From Halorussus vallis (GTDB lineage Archaea; Halobacteriota; Halobacteria; Halobacteriales; Haladaptataceae), in assembly GCF_024138165.1 (NCBI RefSeq), contig NZ_CP100000.1, forward strand, positions 1,984,001 through 2,048,000: a stretch of 64,000 nt of DNA. Reading direction: 5' to 3'. Shown in pieces: positions 16,923 to 24,702 of this stretch. The stretch's first letter is position 1. Each line of letters opens with the position of its first letter. The notes beneath the pieces were generated by a model, which saw nothing but the letters and a program-made list of their open reading frames with translations, was not told where the DNA came from and made no database searches. The position numbers and the translations under genes were made by a program.

Positions 16923-17696
16923 TCAGCGGCCCTTGGCCTTGCCGTTGCCCTTCTTACCGTCGTCCTTTCCGCCGTCCTTCTCGTCGTCACCCTGCTCGCC
17001 GTCGTCGTTCTTGCCGGCGTGGTCGGGCTTGCCGTGGCCGTCGCCCTCGGCGGTGGCGTTCTGCTCGGCGTCGGCGTCGCCCTTCTTGCCGTCCTTCCCG
17101 GCGTGGTCGGGTTTGCCCGCGTCGCCACTCTTGCCGGCGTGGTCGGGCTTCCCTGCGTCGGCGGGCTTGCCCGCGTGGTCAGGCTTGTGCTCCGAACCGG
17201 GGTTGTTCGCGGTCACGAAGTCAGAGACGAGTTGGCCGAGCGGGCCGCCCTCGCTGCCGGCTTCGAGCATGTCGTGGACGAACGCCGAAACCAGTTGGCC
17301 GAACGACTTCGACTCCTCTTCGGCCGCGACGGTCAGCGTCGCGGTGGTCTGGGCGGTCAGGTTCTCCTTCTCGGTGGTGACGACGACCGTCACGTTATCC
17401 TCGGGTTCGGGGAGCGAGACGGTGCCGTCCTCGTCGGTCGCGTACTCGCCCGTCCCCGCGTAGGAGACGTTGCCGGCGGGCGCCACGGACACGGAGGCGT
17501 TGGCGACGGCCGAGCCGTTCTGCGTGACCGTCACCGTCGCACCCTCGTTGCCCGCGTCGTCGACCGAAACCGATAGCGGCTGGTTGGCCGACGTATTTGC
17601 GGCGGTTCCGAGCGCGGCAGTGCCCGCGGACGCGAACGCCGACAGGATTAGGACGCCGGCGAGCGCGACCGCGACGAGTCGATTGTTCGATTTCAT
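16923..17696 (-). CDS. Secreted protein with lysine/glycine/histidine-rich C-terminal repeats
   Basis: A 257-residue protein with a Sec-type signal peptide (MKSNNRLVAVALAGVLILSA...). An Ig-like or carboxypeptidase-regulatory-like beta domain follows (residues about 35-120, with GATVTVTQNGSAVANASVSV and DEDGTVSLPEPEDNV). A helical linker comes next, then a tail from about residue 165 built on KPDHAGK, GDAGKPDHAGK and related repeats. The Lys/Gly-rich tail is atypical of the acidic haloarchaeal proteome. TATA-like GGTTTATCC lies about 32 bases upstream of the ATG. Function unknown; surface binding or polyanion interaction is only a guess. A similar 'NGSAVANASV' motif occurs in the DUF4382 lipoprotein at 27672-28667. 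Confidence 0.82.
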   Translation of the reverse strand: MKSNNRLVAVALAGVLILSAFASAGTAALGTAANTSANQPLSVSVDDAGNEGATVTVTQNGSAVANASVSVAPAGNVSYAGTGEYATDEDGTVSLPEPEDNVTVVVTTEKENLTAQTTATLTVAAEEESKSFGQLVSAFVHDMLEAGSEGGPLGQLVSDFVTANNPGSEHKPDHAGKPADAGKPDHAGKSGDAGKPDHAGKDGKKGDADAEQNATAEGDGHGKPDHAGKNDDGEQGDDEKDGGKDDGKKGNGKAKGR

Positions 17697-17948
17697 GCAC
17701 TCGTCTCCTCGAATCTCGACAGGATAAACCCCGCTCGCCGTTCGTTCGGTTCGCACGGTTCACCGACAGTACACGAAGCTCTCATATCTGCTTAGAAAGT
17801 TCAAAAAGCATGGAGAGCGTTCAACGATGATAGTTTAACGCGACATTTCTTCTGCGGCGAGGCGGAAACGTCGCGTTTCTTCTCTCTGTTCCGACGGTTG
17901 CGGTGAAGAAATCCGATACGTCTGTGCGGCGAGTCGAAGGTCGAATAC

Positions 17949-19238
17949 TTACTCCGCGCGCTTGACCGCGGCGGCCGCGCGCTCCTCGGCCGCGGCACGC
18001 ACGGCGTCGGCGTCGAGGGTCAGCACTTCCCGGTCGCGCATCAGCACCCGCCCGTCGCAGACGGTGTGGCGCACGTCCGACCCGCGGGCCGCGTAGGCGA
18101 GGTGGCTCACGAGGTCGTGGCGCGGCGTCAAGTGGGCGGCGTCGAGGTCCAGCACCGCGAGGTCGGCGTTCGCGCCCGCCTCGATGCGGCCCGAGTCGAA
18201 GCCGAGCGCGTCGGCGCTCCCCGTCGTCGCCATCCCCACGACCGCCTTCGCGGGGACCGCGCTGGCGTCGTCGGCCGCGAGTTTGCCGACCATCGCGGCG
18301 TCGCGCATCTCGTCGAAGAGGTCGAGGTCGTTGTTCGAGGCCGCGCCGTCGGTGCCGAGCGCGACGGTCACGCCCGCCTCGCGCATCGCCTGGACGGGCG
18401 CCATCCCGCTGGCGAGTTTCATGTTCGAGGCCGGGCAGTGGACGACCGCGGTGCCCGAGTCGGCCAGCACCCCGATTTCGCTCTCGTCGAGGTGGACGCC
18501 GTGGGCCAGGAAGTCGTCGGGGCCGGTCATGTCGCAGTCGCGGGCGTACTCGATGGGGCGTTCGCCCCGTTCCTCGACGATGGGGTCGACCTCGCCCTCG
18601 GTTTCGTTGGCGTGGTAGTGGAGCGGGACGCCCGCCTCGCGGGCCTTCGCCACGAACTCCCGGAGGAGGTCCTCGTCGACGGTCGTGAGGCTGTGGGGCA
18701 TCACGGCCGTCTTCACCCGGCCGCCGGCCGCGCCGTCGAACTCCCGGGCCGTGTCGAGACTCGTCCGGAAGTCCTCGCGGGCGGCCTCCTCGTCCTTGCC
18801 GACCGTGACGACGCCGTGGCCGACGCGGGCGCGCAGGCCCGCCTCCTCGACCGCCGCGACGACCTCCGGGACGTGGAAGTACATGTCGGCGAACGCGGTG
18901 GTGCCCGACCGAATCATCTCCAGCAGGGCGAGGTCGGTGCCCGCCCGCACGTCCTCGGGGGTGAACGCTCCCTCGACTGGCCAGACGTCCTCTTGAAGCC
19001 ACGCATCCAGCGGCTTGTCGTCGGCGTAGCCCCGCAGGAGCGTCATCGCGGCGTGGCAGTGGGCGTTGACGAGCCCCGGTATCACGAGGCCGTCTTCGGC
19101 GTCGAGCGTCTCGTCGCCCTCGTCGGTGTCGCCGACGTCGAGAATCGTCCCCTCGTCCCGGTCTATCAGCACGTCAGCTTCCTCGACCGAGAGGTCCGGT
19201 CGGAGCACCGTCCCGCCCGCGATTCGCAGGGTAGTCAT
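17949..19238 (-). CDS. mtaD: Amidohydrolase, probable 5-methylthioadenosine/S-adenosylhomocysteine deaminase
   Basis: A 429-residue metal-dependent amidohydrolase. Metal and substrate motifs in order: GLVNAHCHAAMTLLRGYADD (HxH), PLHYHANET, HGVHLDESE, HCPASNMKLASGM and LGTDGAASNNDLDLF (metal-binding Asp). This set matches MTA/SAH deaminases that convert MTA to methylthioinosine and SAH to S-inosylhomocysteine. Closely related families deaminate other purines or triazines, so the substrate is an inference helped by nearby ahcY. Start at 19238 (MTTLRIAGGTVLRPD). The gene belongs to a co-directional group running from the threonine synthase-like gene. Confidence 0.88.
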   Translation of the reverse strand: MTTLRIAGGTVLRPDLSVEEADVLIDRDEGTILDVGDTDEGDETLDAEDGLVIPGLVNAHCHAAMTLLRGYADDKPLDAWLQEDVWPVEGAFTPEDVRAGTDLALLEMIRSGTTAFADMYFHVPEVVAAVEEAGLRARVGHGVVTVGKDEEAAREDFRTSLDTAREFDGAAGGRVKTAVMPHSLTTVDEDLLREFVAKAREAGVPLHYHANETEGEVDPIVEERGERPIEYARDCDMTGPDDFLAHGVHLDESEIGVLADSGTAVVHCPASNMKLASGMAPVQAMREAGVTVALGTDGAASNNDLDLFDEMRDAAMVGKLAADDASAVPAKAVVGMATTGSADALGFDSGRIEAGANADLAVLDLDAAHLTPRHDLVSHLAYAARGSDVRHTVCDGRVLMRDREVLTLDADAVRAAAEERAAAAVKRAE

Positions 19239-19342
19239 GTCCCGACGTTTCGGCGGCGGGCGTGTCAATCCATCGGGTTCAGGACGGCCGGAACTCGAAT
19301 CCTGACGAACCGCGAGCGCCGCGCGCTCACATCCCCGTCGAG

Positions 19343-20587
19343 TCAGTCCAGGGAAAAGGGGACCGCGTCCGCCACGGCGTCGAGGTCGGGGTCGACCGTC
19401 GGGGCGTCTCCGACCGCGTCAGCGGTCTTCTCGGGCCACGCGACGCCCGCCCCGGTGGCGACGCAGACGACCGTCTCGTCGGCGTCGAGCAGGCCGTCGG
19501 TGACGGCCTGCTCGACCACCGCGGGCGCGAGCGCCGACGCGGGTTCGAGGAAGTGACCGTCCTGACCGCAGGTCCGAATCGCGGCCTCGACGGCCGCCCG
19601 CGGGGCGGCGTAGGCCGCCCCGCCCGACTCCCGGACCGCCGCGAGCGCGTGGTCGCCCGAGGTCGTCCCCATCGTCGACGTGCTCAGCGGTTCCGGCCCG
19701 TCGTCGCGGCCGACCGACTCCGTGCCGGCCGCGACGGCGGCCGCGAGCGGATGGCGCTCCGCGGACTCGGCGCTGACCATCTTCGGCACCGCGTCGGTGA
19801 TGCCGAGGCCGCGGAGTTCCCGGAACCCCTTCCAGACGCCGTAGAAGCCGTCGCCCGCGCCGACCGGGACGACCACCGCGTCGGGCACCTCGCCGAGTTG
19901 CTCGACCAGTTCGAACGCGATGGTCTTGTAGCCCTCGTAGACGTAGGGCTGGCCGGTGTACTGACCGTCGAGGTCGTAGGCGACGAACCAGCCGCGGTCG
20001 GCGAGTTCCCCGAGGAGGCGCTTGCGGGGCGCGTAGTCGGACAGGTGAATCGACTCGGCCCCGTAGGCCCGCATCTGGCGGTGGTGGGGCGCCTCGCTCG
20101 ACGGCGAGACGAACGCGAGGACGCGCTCGACCCCCGCACGGGCCGCGTAGGCGGCCACGGCGCTCCCGTGGTTGCCGGAGGTCGCGGTCGCGATGCGGTC
20201 CGCGCCGTCGGCGACCGCCCGGGGGACGACGACGGTCGCGAGGCGGTCCTTCCACGACCACGTGGGGTTGGTCGTCTCGTTCTTGAGGAGGACTTCGAGG
20301 CCGGATTCTCGTTCGTCCGCCGACGCTCCCGCGCTCGCGGCCGCGAGCGCGGGAGCGTCGGCGAGGGGCGTCCAGCCCTCGCCCATCGGGACCGGCGAGA
20401 CTTCCTCGGCCGGGAGGAAGCTGGCGTAGCGCCAGAGGTCGGTGCGGTCGCTCTCGGGGAGGGCGTCTGGAAGCGCACCCGCGTCGAACGCGACTTCGAG
20501 CGGGCCACCGCAGTCGGGGCACTCGGCGGGTCGGTCTTCGGGGTCGACGCGGGCGCCGCACGCGATGCACTCGAAGTCGTAGCGCAT
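19343..20587 (-). CDS. PLP-dependent threonine synthase-like enzyme with N-terminal zinc ribbon
   Basis: A 414-residue fold-type II PLP enzyme. The N-terminus has two CxxC-type pairs (CIACG and CPDCG) forming a zinc ribbon, as in archaeal threonine synthase. NPTWSWKDR carries the PLP lysine, SGNHGSAVAAYAA binds the phosphate or substrate, and VPVGAGDGFYGVWKGF is the PLP phosphate loop. Threonine synthase (O-phosphohomoserine to threonine) is the likeliest activity, but many haloarchaea carry several paralogues and the true ThrC cannot be singled out here. The segment ADAPALAAASAGASADE is encoded by a 46-bp perfect palindrome (20318-20363) and seems to include an insertion after the conserved DAPAL. 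Confidence 0.88.
   Translation of the reverse strand: MRYDFECIACGARVDPEDRPAECPDCGGPLEVAFDAGALPDALPESDRTDLWRYASFLPAEEVSPVPMGEGWTPLADAPALAAASAGASADERESGLEVLLKNETTNPTWSWKDRLATVVVPRAVADGADRIATATSGNHGSAVAAYAARAGVERVLAFVSPSSEAPHHRQMRAYGAESIHLSDYAPRKRLLGELADRGWFVAYDLDGQYTGQPYVYEGYKTIAFELVEQLGEVPDAVVVPVGAGDGFYGVWKGFRELRGLGITDAVPKMVSAESAERHPLAAAVAAGTESVGRDDGPEPLSTSTMGTTSGDHALAAVRESGGAAYAAPRAAVEAAIRTCGQDGHFLEPASALAPAVVEQAVTDGLLDADETVVCVATGAGVAWPEKTADAVGDAPTVDPDLDAVADAVPFSLD
20318..20363. repeat. 46-bp perfect palindrome inside the threonine synthase-like gene
   Basis: Bases 20318-20340 are the exact reverse complement of 20341-20363 with no loop. The centre CTCGCGGCCGCGAG also forms the centre of the thiL palindrome. 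One arm encodes the family-conserved ADAPAL. The other encodes ASAGASA, which looks like an insertion, suggesting the palindrome arose by inverted duplication of existing coding sequence. Confidence 0.97.
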
Positions 20588-20741
20588 GGCTCGGCGTTCG
20601 CGGACCGCGGAAAAGTGGGTTCGGGAATCGGCGAGAAGCCCGTCGGTTCGTTTCGTCCGAGCGCGGCGATACCTTCACGGTCGATGAATATACTCCGGGA
20701 GAACAGCAAATGATTTAAATTAGCCCTCTTCTTTGAATCTC

Positions 20742-21878
20742 ATGGCACGCGACACTGGCACGCGAGAATCGTTGCTCGACCGGCGCTCCTACCTAAAGAT
20801 GGCAGGCGCGGCGGCTGCGACCGTCTCGGCATCCTCGGTCGCGACCGATTCCGTGGCCGCGGGCGGCGGGTCCCCGAACGGCAACGAGCTATCGGGCCTC
20901 CGGGGGGCCATCTACTGGCCCGCCCGCGCGTACAACCACTACCAGGTCTGGACCGAGTACGACCGCGCGGAGATCGAACGCGACCTCTCGTACGCGGCCG
21001 ACCTGAACCTTGACGCGCTCCGCGTCGTCGTGGGCTGGGAGTTCTGGCGCGACCACCCCGGGAAGTTCCGCCGCGCGTTCGACCACCTGCTCTCGACCGC
21101 CGCCGACCGGGACCTCCAGATCCTCCCCGTCCTCTTCGAGAGCATCGGGGCCGAACCCGTCCCGAAGAACTTCGCCGACGACGACGTGATGACCGCCTTC
21201 GCGGTGAAGTCGCCGAGCCTGAAGGTCGTCGAGAACGAGTCGCTGTGGGACGGCCCCCGGAAGTTCGTCGAGTGGTTCACGAAGCGGTACGGCGGACGCG
21301 ACGCCCTCCTCGCGCTCGAGATTATGAACGAACCGGGCGACCTGAAACCCCGCGTCGAGTTCTGCCGGGCGATGCTCCGGGCCGCCCGCGGCGTCGATTC
21401 TACGGTCCCGCTGACGATGGGCTGCAAGGACTTCAAGTACAACCGCCAGTACGCCGACCCCGAACTCGATGTCTACCAGTTCCACTACAACCTGCCGAAG
21501 ACGGCCGCCGACATGGAGCGCAAACTCCGGGAGGCCGAGCGGGTCGCGGCCGACGCGGGCAAACCCATCTGGCTGACGGAGTGGCAGCGCTCGCGCCGGC
21601 CGGAACCGCCGAACAAGTTCCTGCCGAACTACTCGTCGGTCGCCGATATCATCGCCGACAGCGACGTCGACGGCGACTTCTTTTGGCAACTCATGCTCAA
21701 GCCGGCATACATCAACAAACCCCGGAAGATGGGGCGGCTGAACGGCCTCGTCCACGAGGACGGGGCGGTCTACTCGGTCGACGACGCCCGTGCCATCTCG
21801 GGCGACGGCGGCGAGTGGTTCGAACGCCAAGACTGGCCCGACTGGGCAGCGACGGCCGAGCGCCGGTGGGCGCCGTAG
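20742..21878 (+). CDS. Tat-exported GH5-like glycoside hydrolase
   Basis: A 378-residue protein with a twin-arginine signal (LLDRRSYLKMAGAAAATVSA, residues about 10-29), so it is exported folded. The rest is a TIM-barrel hydrolase of the cellulase/mannanase (clan GH-A) type. IMNEPGD carries the acid/base Glu197, WLTEWQ carries the nucleophile Glu280, and LDALRVVVGWEFW and YQFHYNLP supply active-site strands. The glycan substrate is unknown. The ATG at 20742 is supported by TATA box gatttaaat about 27 bases upstream. It stands alone between the threonine synthase-like gene and hisG, without neighbouring sugar transport genes. Confidence 0.87.
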   Translation: MARDTGTRESLLDRRSYLKMAGAAAATVSASSVATDSVAAGGGSPNGNELSGLRGAIYWPARAYNHYQVWTEYDRAEIERDLSYAADLNLDALRVVVGWEFWRDHPGKFRRAFDHLLSTAADRDLQILPVLFESIGAEPVPKNFADDDVMTAFAVKSPSLKVVENESLWDGPRKFVEWFTKRYGGRDALLALEIMNEPGDLKPRVEFCRAMLRAARGVDSTVPLTMGCKDFKYNRQYADPELDVYQFHYNLPKTAADMERKLREAERVAADAGKPIWLTEWQRSRRPEPPNKFLPNYSSVADIIADSDVDGDFFWQLMLKPAYINKPRKMGRLNGLVHEDGAVYSVDDARAISGDGGEWFERQDWPDWAATAERRWAP

Positions 21879-21977
21879 CCGGAGCGACCCGGACGAAACG
21901 GAAGAGGGGCCGGCCCGCCGGCGAGAACTGCGGGATGGAAAGGTAGTTCCCCCGCGAACCCGAATCCCCACCGAACC

Positions 21978-22838
21978 ATGCGAATCGCCGTCCCGAACAA
22001 GGGCCGACTGCACGACCCGTCGATGGAACTGCTCGAACACGCCGGCCTCCACGCCGTCGACGGCGCCGACCGGAAGTTGTACGCCGACACGGTCGACCCC
22101 GAGGTGACGCTGCTGTTCGCGCGCGCCGCCGACATCCCCGAGTACGTCAGCGACGGCGCGGCCGACGTCGGCATCACCGGCCTCGACCAGATGCGGGAGG
22201 CCGAACCCGGCGACGTGGTCGACTTACTGGACCTCGAGTTCGGCCGGTGTCGCCTCGTGCTGGCGGCCCCCGAGGACGGCGGCATCGAAACCGTCGAGGA
22301 CCTCGCGGGGAAGACGGTGGCCACCGAGTTCCCGAACGTCGCCCGCCGGTACTTCGCCGAACAGGGCGTCGACCCCGACATCGTGGAGGTCAGCGGCGCG
22401 ACCGAACTCACCCCGCACGTCGAGATGGCCGACGCCATCATCGACATCACCTCGACCGGGACGACGTTGAAGGTCAACCGCCTCGCCGTCGTCGACGAGG
22501 TGTTGTCGAGTTCCGTCCGCCTGTTCGCCCGCGAGGACGTCGCCGACGACGAGAAGGTCGAACAGGTCGTGATGGCGCTCCGGTCGGTGCTCTCCGCTGA
22601 CGGGAAGCGCTACCTGATGATGAACGCTCCCGCCGACCGACTGGAGGCGGTCCGGGACGTGATTCCGGGGCTGGGCGGGCCGACCGTGATGGACATCGAG
22701 GAGAAGCAGGGAGGCGAGGAGATGGTCGCGGTCCACGCCGTCGTCGACGAACGCGACGTGTTCGAAACTATCAACGACCTGAAGGGCGTGGGCGCGAGCG
22801 GGATTCTGGTGACGGAAATCGAGCGACTCGTGGAGTGA
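21978..22838 (+). CDS. hisG: ATP phosphoribosyltransferase (long form HisG)
   Basis: First enzyme of histidine synthesis, joining PRPP and ATP. The 286-residue long form has [20 protein letters not shown], then [16 protein letters not shown], the PRPP-binding [16 protein letters not shown], and a C-terminal regulatory domain (about residues 210-286, ending [14 protein letters not shown]) that in long-form enzymes mediates histidine feedback. hisH and hisS lie elsewhere in the window, so the pathway is scattered rather than in one operon. A T-rich tgtgtttttcgg shortly after the stop (about 22850) may end transcription. Confidence 0.96.
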   Translation: MRIAVPNKGRLHDPSMELLEHAGLHAVDGADRKLYADTVDPEVTLLFARAADIPEYVSDGAADVGITGLDQMREAEPGDVVDLLDLEFGRCRLVLAAPEDGGIETVEDLAGKTVATEFPNVARRYFAEQGVDPDIVEVSGATELTPHVEMADAIIDITSTGTTLKVNRLAVVDEVLSSSVRLFAREDVADDEKVEQVVMALRSVLSADGKRYLMMNAPADRLEAVRDVIPGLGGPTVMDIEEKQGGEEMVAVHAVVDERDVFETINDLKGVGASGILVTEIERLVE

Positions 22839-23319
22839 CGGCCAGGCGTGTGTTTTTCGGAGGTCATCGTACGTATGACGCGTAGGAGGAGAGAAACTCC
22901 TGAGCACGATGACGGTGAGACGGTGCACTAGGATACCCCCGCCTAGCACCGCCACTGCGGCCGCTACTCACACGAGACAACTGAGTACCGCACCGCAACC
23001 GCAGGGCCGCGCTAGCGCGCCATGCCCGAAGGACAGTTCCGCATGTCTCCACAGCTGGCACGGCGCGCGGTCGCCGCCTCGTGCGGCGACGAACTCGCGC
23101 GAGGGATGACCGAACGAGCGTCAGCGAGTGAGGGAATCGGCTGGGGAGGCGTGTGGCTGTCGCGGGGCGGTGCGGTTACTCATTTGTACCGTGCAAGTAA
23201 CTGTCCGCGGTGCTGTCGGCCTTCCGTAGCAGTGTGCAGTCGTTCAGTTATAATGTGCGGGAGGCGGTCTGCAGTGCTGTCGTCCTACCGTCACAGTTCA
23301 CAGCAAATGCACCCCGATG
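22839..23319. other. Intergenic repeat-rich region after hisG
   Basis: 481 bases without a supportable gene. It holds a small hairpin (aggag...ctcct, about 22887-22904) and interspersed repeat A copy 1 (about 22990-23310). Short recurrent words such as GCGGTGCTGTCG (near 23208) recur near 26487 and 26516. Confidence 0.6.
22990..23310 (+). repeat. Interspersed intergenic repeat family A, copy 1
   Basis: The core 23131-23159 (agggaatcggctggggaggc plus gtgtggctg) is identical over 29 bases to 42340-42368. It is followed by ggttACTCATTTGtaccg, whose motif also appears in reverse near 26252 and 42007. Upstream are gcgagtgAGGGA-type and GCGCGC palindromic blocks. It is a non-coding, modular repeat also present in degenerate form at 26160-26545 and 42000-42380. 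Confidence 0.8.
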
Positions 23320-23661
23320 TTACGTCGGTGCTGTAGAGAGCAAAGCCACCAGATTGTAGATGGCGATGCCGAGCAGCGCGCTCACGGTGAAGTGGGCGGC
23401 CGTGACCAGTCCGCTGGTCAGATACTTGAGCCGGTAGACCCCCCGGACGGCGAAGAAGTCGGCCACGACCGCCAGCGGGATGACAACCGCCGGATGGTAC
23501 GCCTGGAGCGCGAACGAGATTATCGCGGGCACGACGCCGACGACGAACGCCCGCGAGATCGGCACCTCGCCGAGGACGTAGCGCGCGGCGATGTGGGCGG
23601 TGACGCCGTAGAACAGCACCGCCAGCACGAACGTGCCGACGAGCGCCGTGACCGAAACCAT
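23320..23661 (-). CDS. Small membrane protein (DUF7473-like)
   Basis: A 113-residue protein with three to four hydrophobic helices (MVSVTALVGTFVLAVLFYG; AFVVGVVPAIISFALQAY; VVIPLAVVADFFAVRGVY; and a C-terminal helix around HFTVSALLGIAIYNLVALL). It resembles a haloarchaeal membrane family of unknown function; the DUF number is from memory. The start at 23661 is preferred because residues added by the longer frame are Arg/Pro-rich and non-membrane. It lies downstream of tbp on the same strand, about 140 bases away. Confidence 0.75.
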   Translation of the reverse strand: MVSVTALVGTFVLAVLFYGVTAHIAARYVLGEVPISRAFVVGVVPAIISFALQAYHPAVVIPLAVVADFFAVRGVYRLKYLTSGLVTAAHFTVSALLGIAIYNLVALLSTAPT

Positions 23662-23799
23662 ACCGAAAAATGCGACCGCCGGGGTTTGTGTTTGCCGGTT
23701 CGGATCGAATCGAACCGGCGAGGACCGCTCCGGACCGCCGTGACCGCACCGCACTGCGACCGTTTCTGCGTTGCGACCGCTTCGAATCGCCGGATCGCG

Positions 23800-24360
23800 T
23801 TATTCGAGCAGACCGAGTTCTTCGAGCCGCGAGACGATCTTGTCGACCGCCTGCTCGGCGTCCTCGGGCTTCTTGCCGCCGGTGATGACGAGTTTGCCCG
23901 AACCGAACAGGAGCGCGACGACCTCGGGTTCGTCGAGGCGGTAGACCAGACCGGGGAACTGCTCGGGTTCGTACTCGATGTTCTCCAGGCCGAGACCGAT
24001 GGCGATGGCGTTGAGGTTGAGGTTGCGCCCGAGGTCGGCGGAGGTGACGATGTTCTGGACGACGATCTCGGGGTCCTCGTTCACGTTGATCTGGAGCTCT
24101 CGAAGCTTGTCGAAGACGATTTCGAGGCTCTCGTGGACGTCGGCGGTGCTCTTGGCGCCGGTGCAGACGATCTTGCCCGAGCGGAAGATGAGCGCGGCCG
24201 ACTTGGGGTTCTGGGTGCGGTAGACCAGACCGGGGAACTGTTCGGGGTCGTAGTCGGCCCCCTCCAGGTCCATCGCCACGCTCTGGAGGTCGAGTTCCTG
24301 CCCGATGCCGGTGGAGGCGACCACGTTTTCAATGTTGATGGTCTCCTTTGGGTCAGTCAT
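23800..24360 (-). CDS. tbp: TATA-box-binding protein
   Basis: General transcription initiation factor that binds the TATA box and recruits TFB and RNA polymerase. The 186-residue protein is two direct repeats of the TBP saddle: repeat 1 has IENVVASTGIGQELDLQSVA and FPGLVYRTQNPKSAALIF, and repeat 2 has VQNIVTSADLGRNLNLNAIA and FPGLVYRLDEPEVVALLF. The acidic C-terminal tail is short. Haloarchaea usually have several TBPs; this one has full canonical length and looks like a housekeeping copy. Its own promoter carries three TATA-like elements, reported separately. Confidence 0.97.
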   Translation of the reverse strand: MTDPKETINIENVVASTGIGQELDLQSVAMDLEGADYDPEQFPGLVYRTQNPKSAALIFRSGKIVCTGAKSTADVHESLEIVFDKLRELQINVNEDPEIVVQNIVTSADLGRNLNLNAIAIGLGLENIEYEPEQFPGLVYRLDEPEVVALLFGSGKLVITGGKKPEDAEQAVDKIVSRLEELGLLE

Positions 24361-24702
24361 GTACGACTTAAAGGACGTATTTAAGGTTTATAAAGGTTGG
24401 TACTCTTTGCTGATACGTACCTCAGTCGGTTTTTATGTTCTCCGTGGACCGTCTCCCAGAGTTTCACTTATATCAGGGTCGATACGGCCTCTCACTTCGT
24501 TTTTCGCCTCGCCGACCCGCGGTGCACGCTGGTTTCACCGACCGGGAAATTCAGCCCGGGAAAGGTGAACCGGCGAGATGGATCGGCGTCGCGTTCGTCC
24601 GACGCGGGCCGCCGAGTTCTGAGGCCCGCGAGGACTTCGCGTCCGAGTCCCGGCCGACCCGGAGACGAAACCCCCAAGAGCCACCGCCGAATCCCCTAGG
24701 GC
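24361..24702. other. Divergent intergenic region tbp / tRNA methyltransferase
   Basis: 342 bases. Next to tbp lie its TATA elements (24367-24395). Further on, TTTTTATG (about 24430) and CACTTATATCAGG (about 24466) are plus-strand TATA-like sequences about 240 bases before the methyltransferase start, so that gene may have a long leader or an undetected small RNA may start there. No protein-coding gene seen. Confidence 0.5.
24367..24395 (-). promoter_or_regulatory. Triple TATA-like promoter of tbp
   Basis: Reading the minus strand towards the ATG at 24360: CTTTATAAA (24387-24395), CTTAAATA (24378-24385) and CTTTAAG (24367-24373), spaced about 9-11 bases. Only the first is at normal distance (centre about 31 bases upstream) for a near-leaderless transcript. 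The other two would cover or follow the transcription start, which would allow TBP to occlude its own promoter. Confidence 0.6.
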
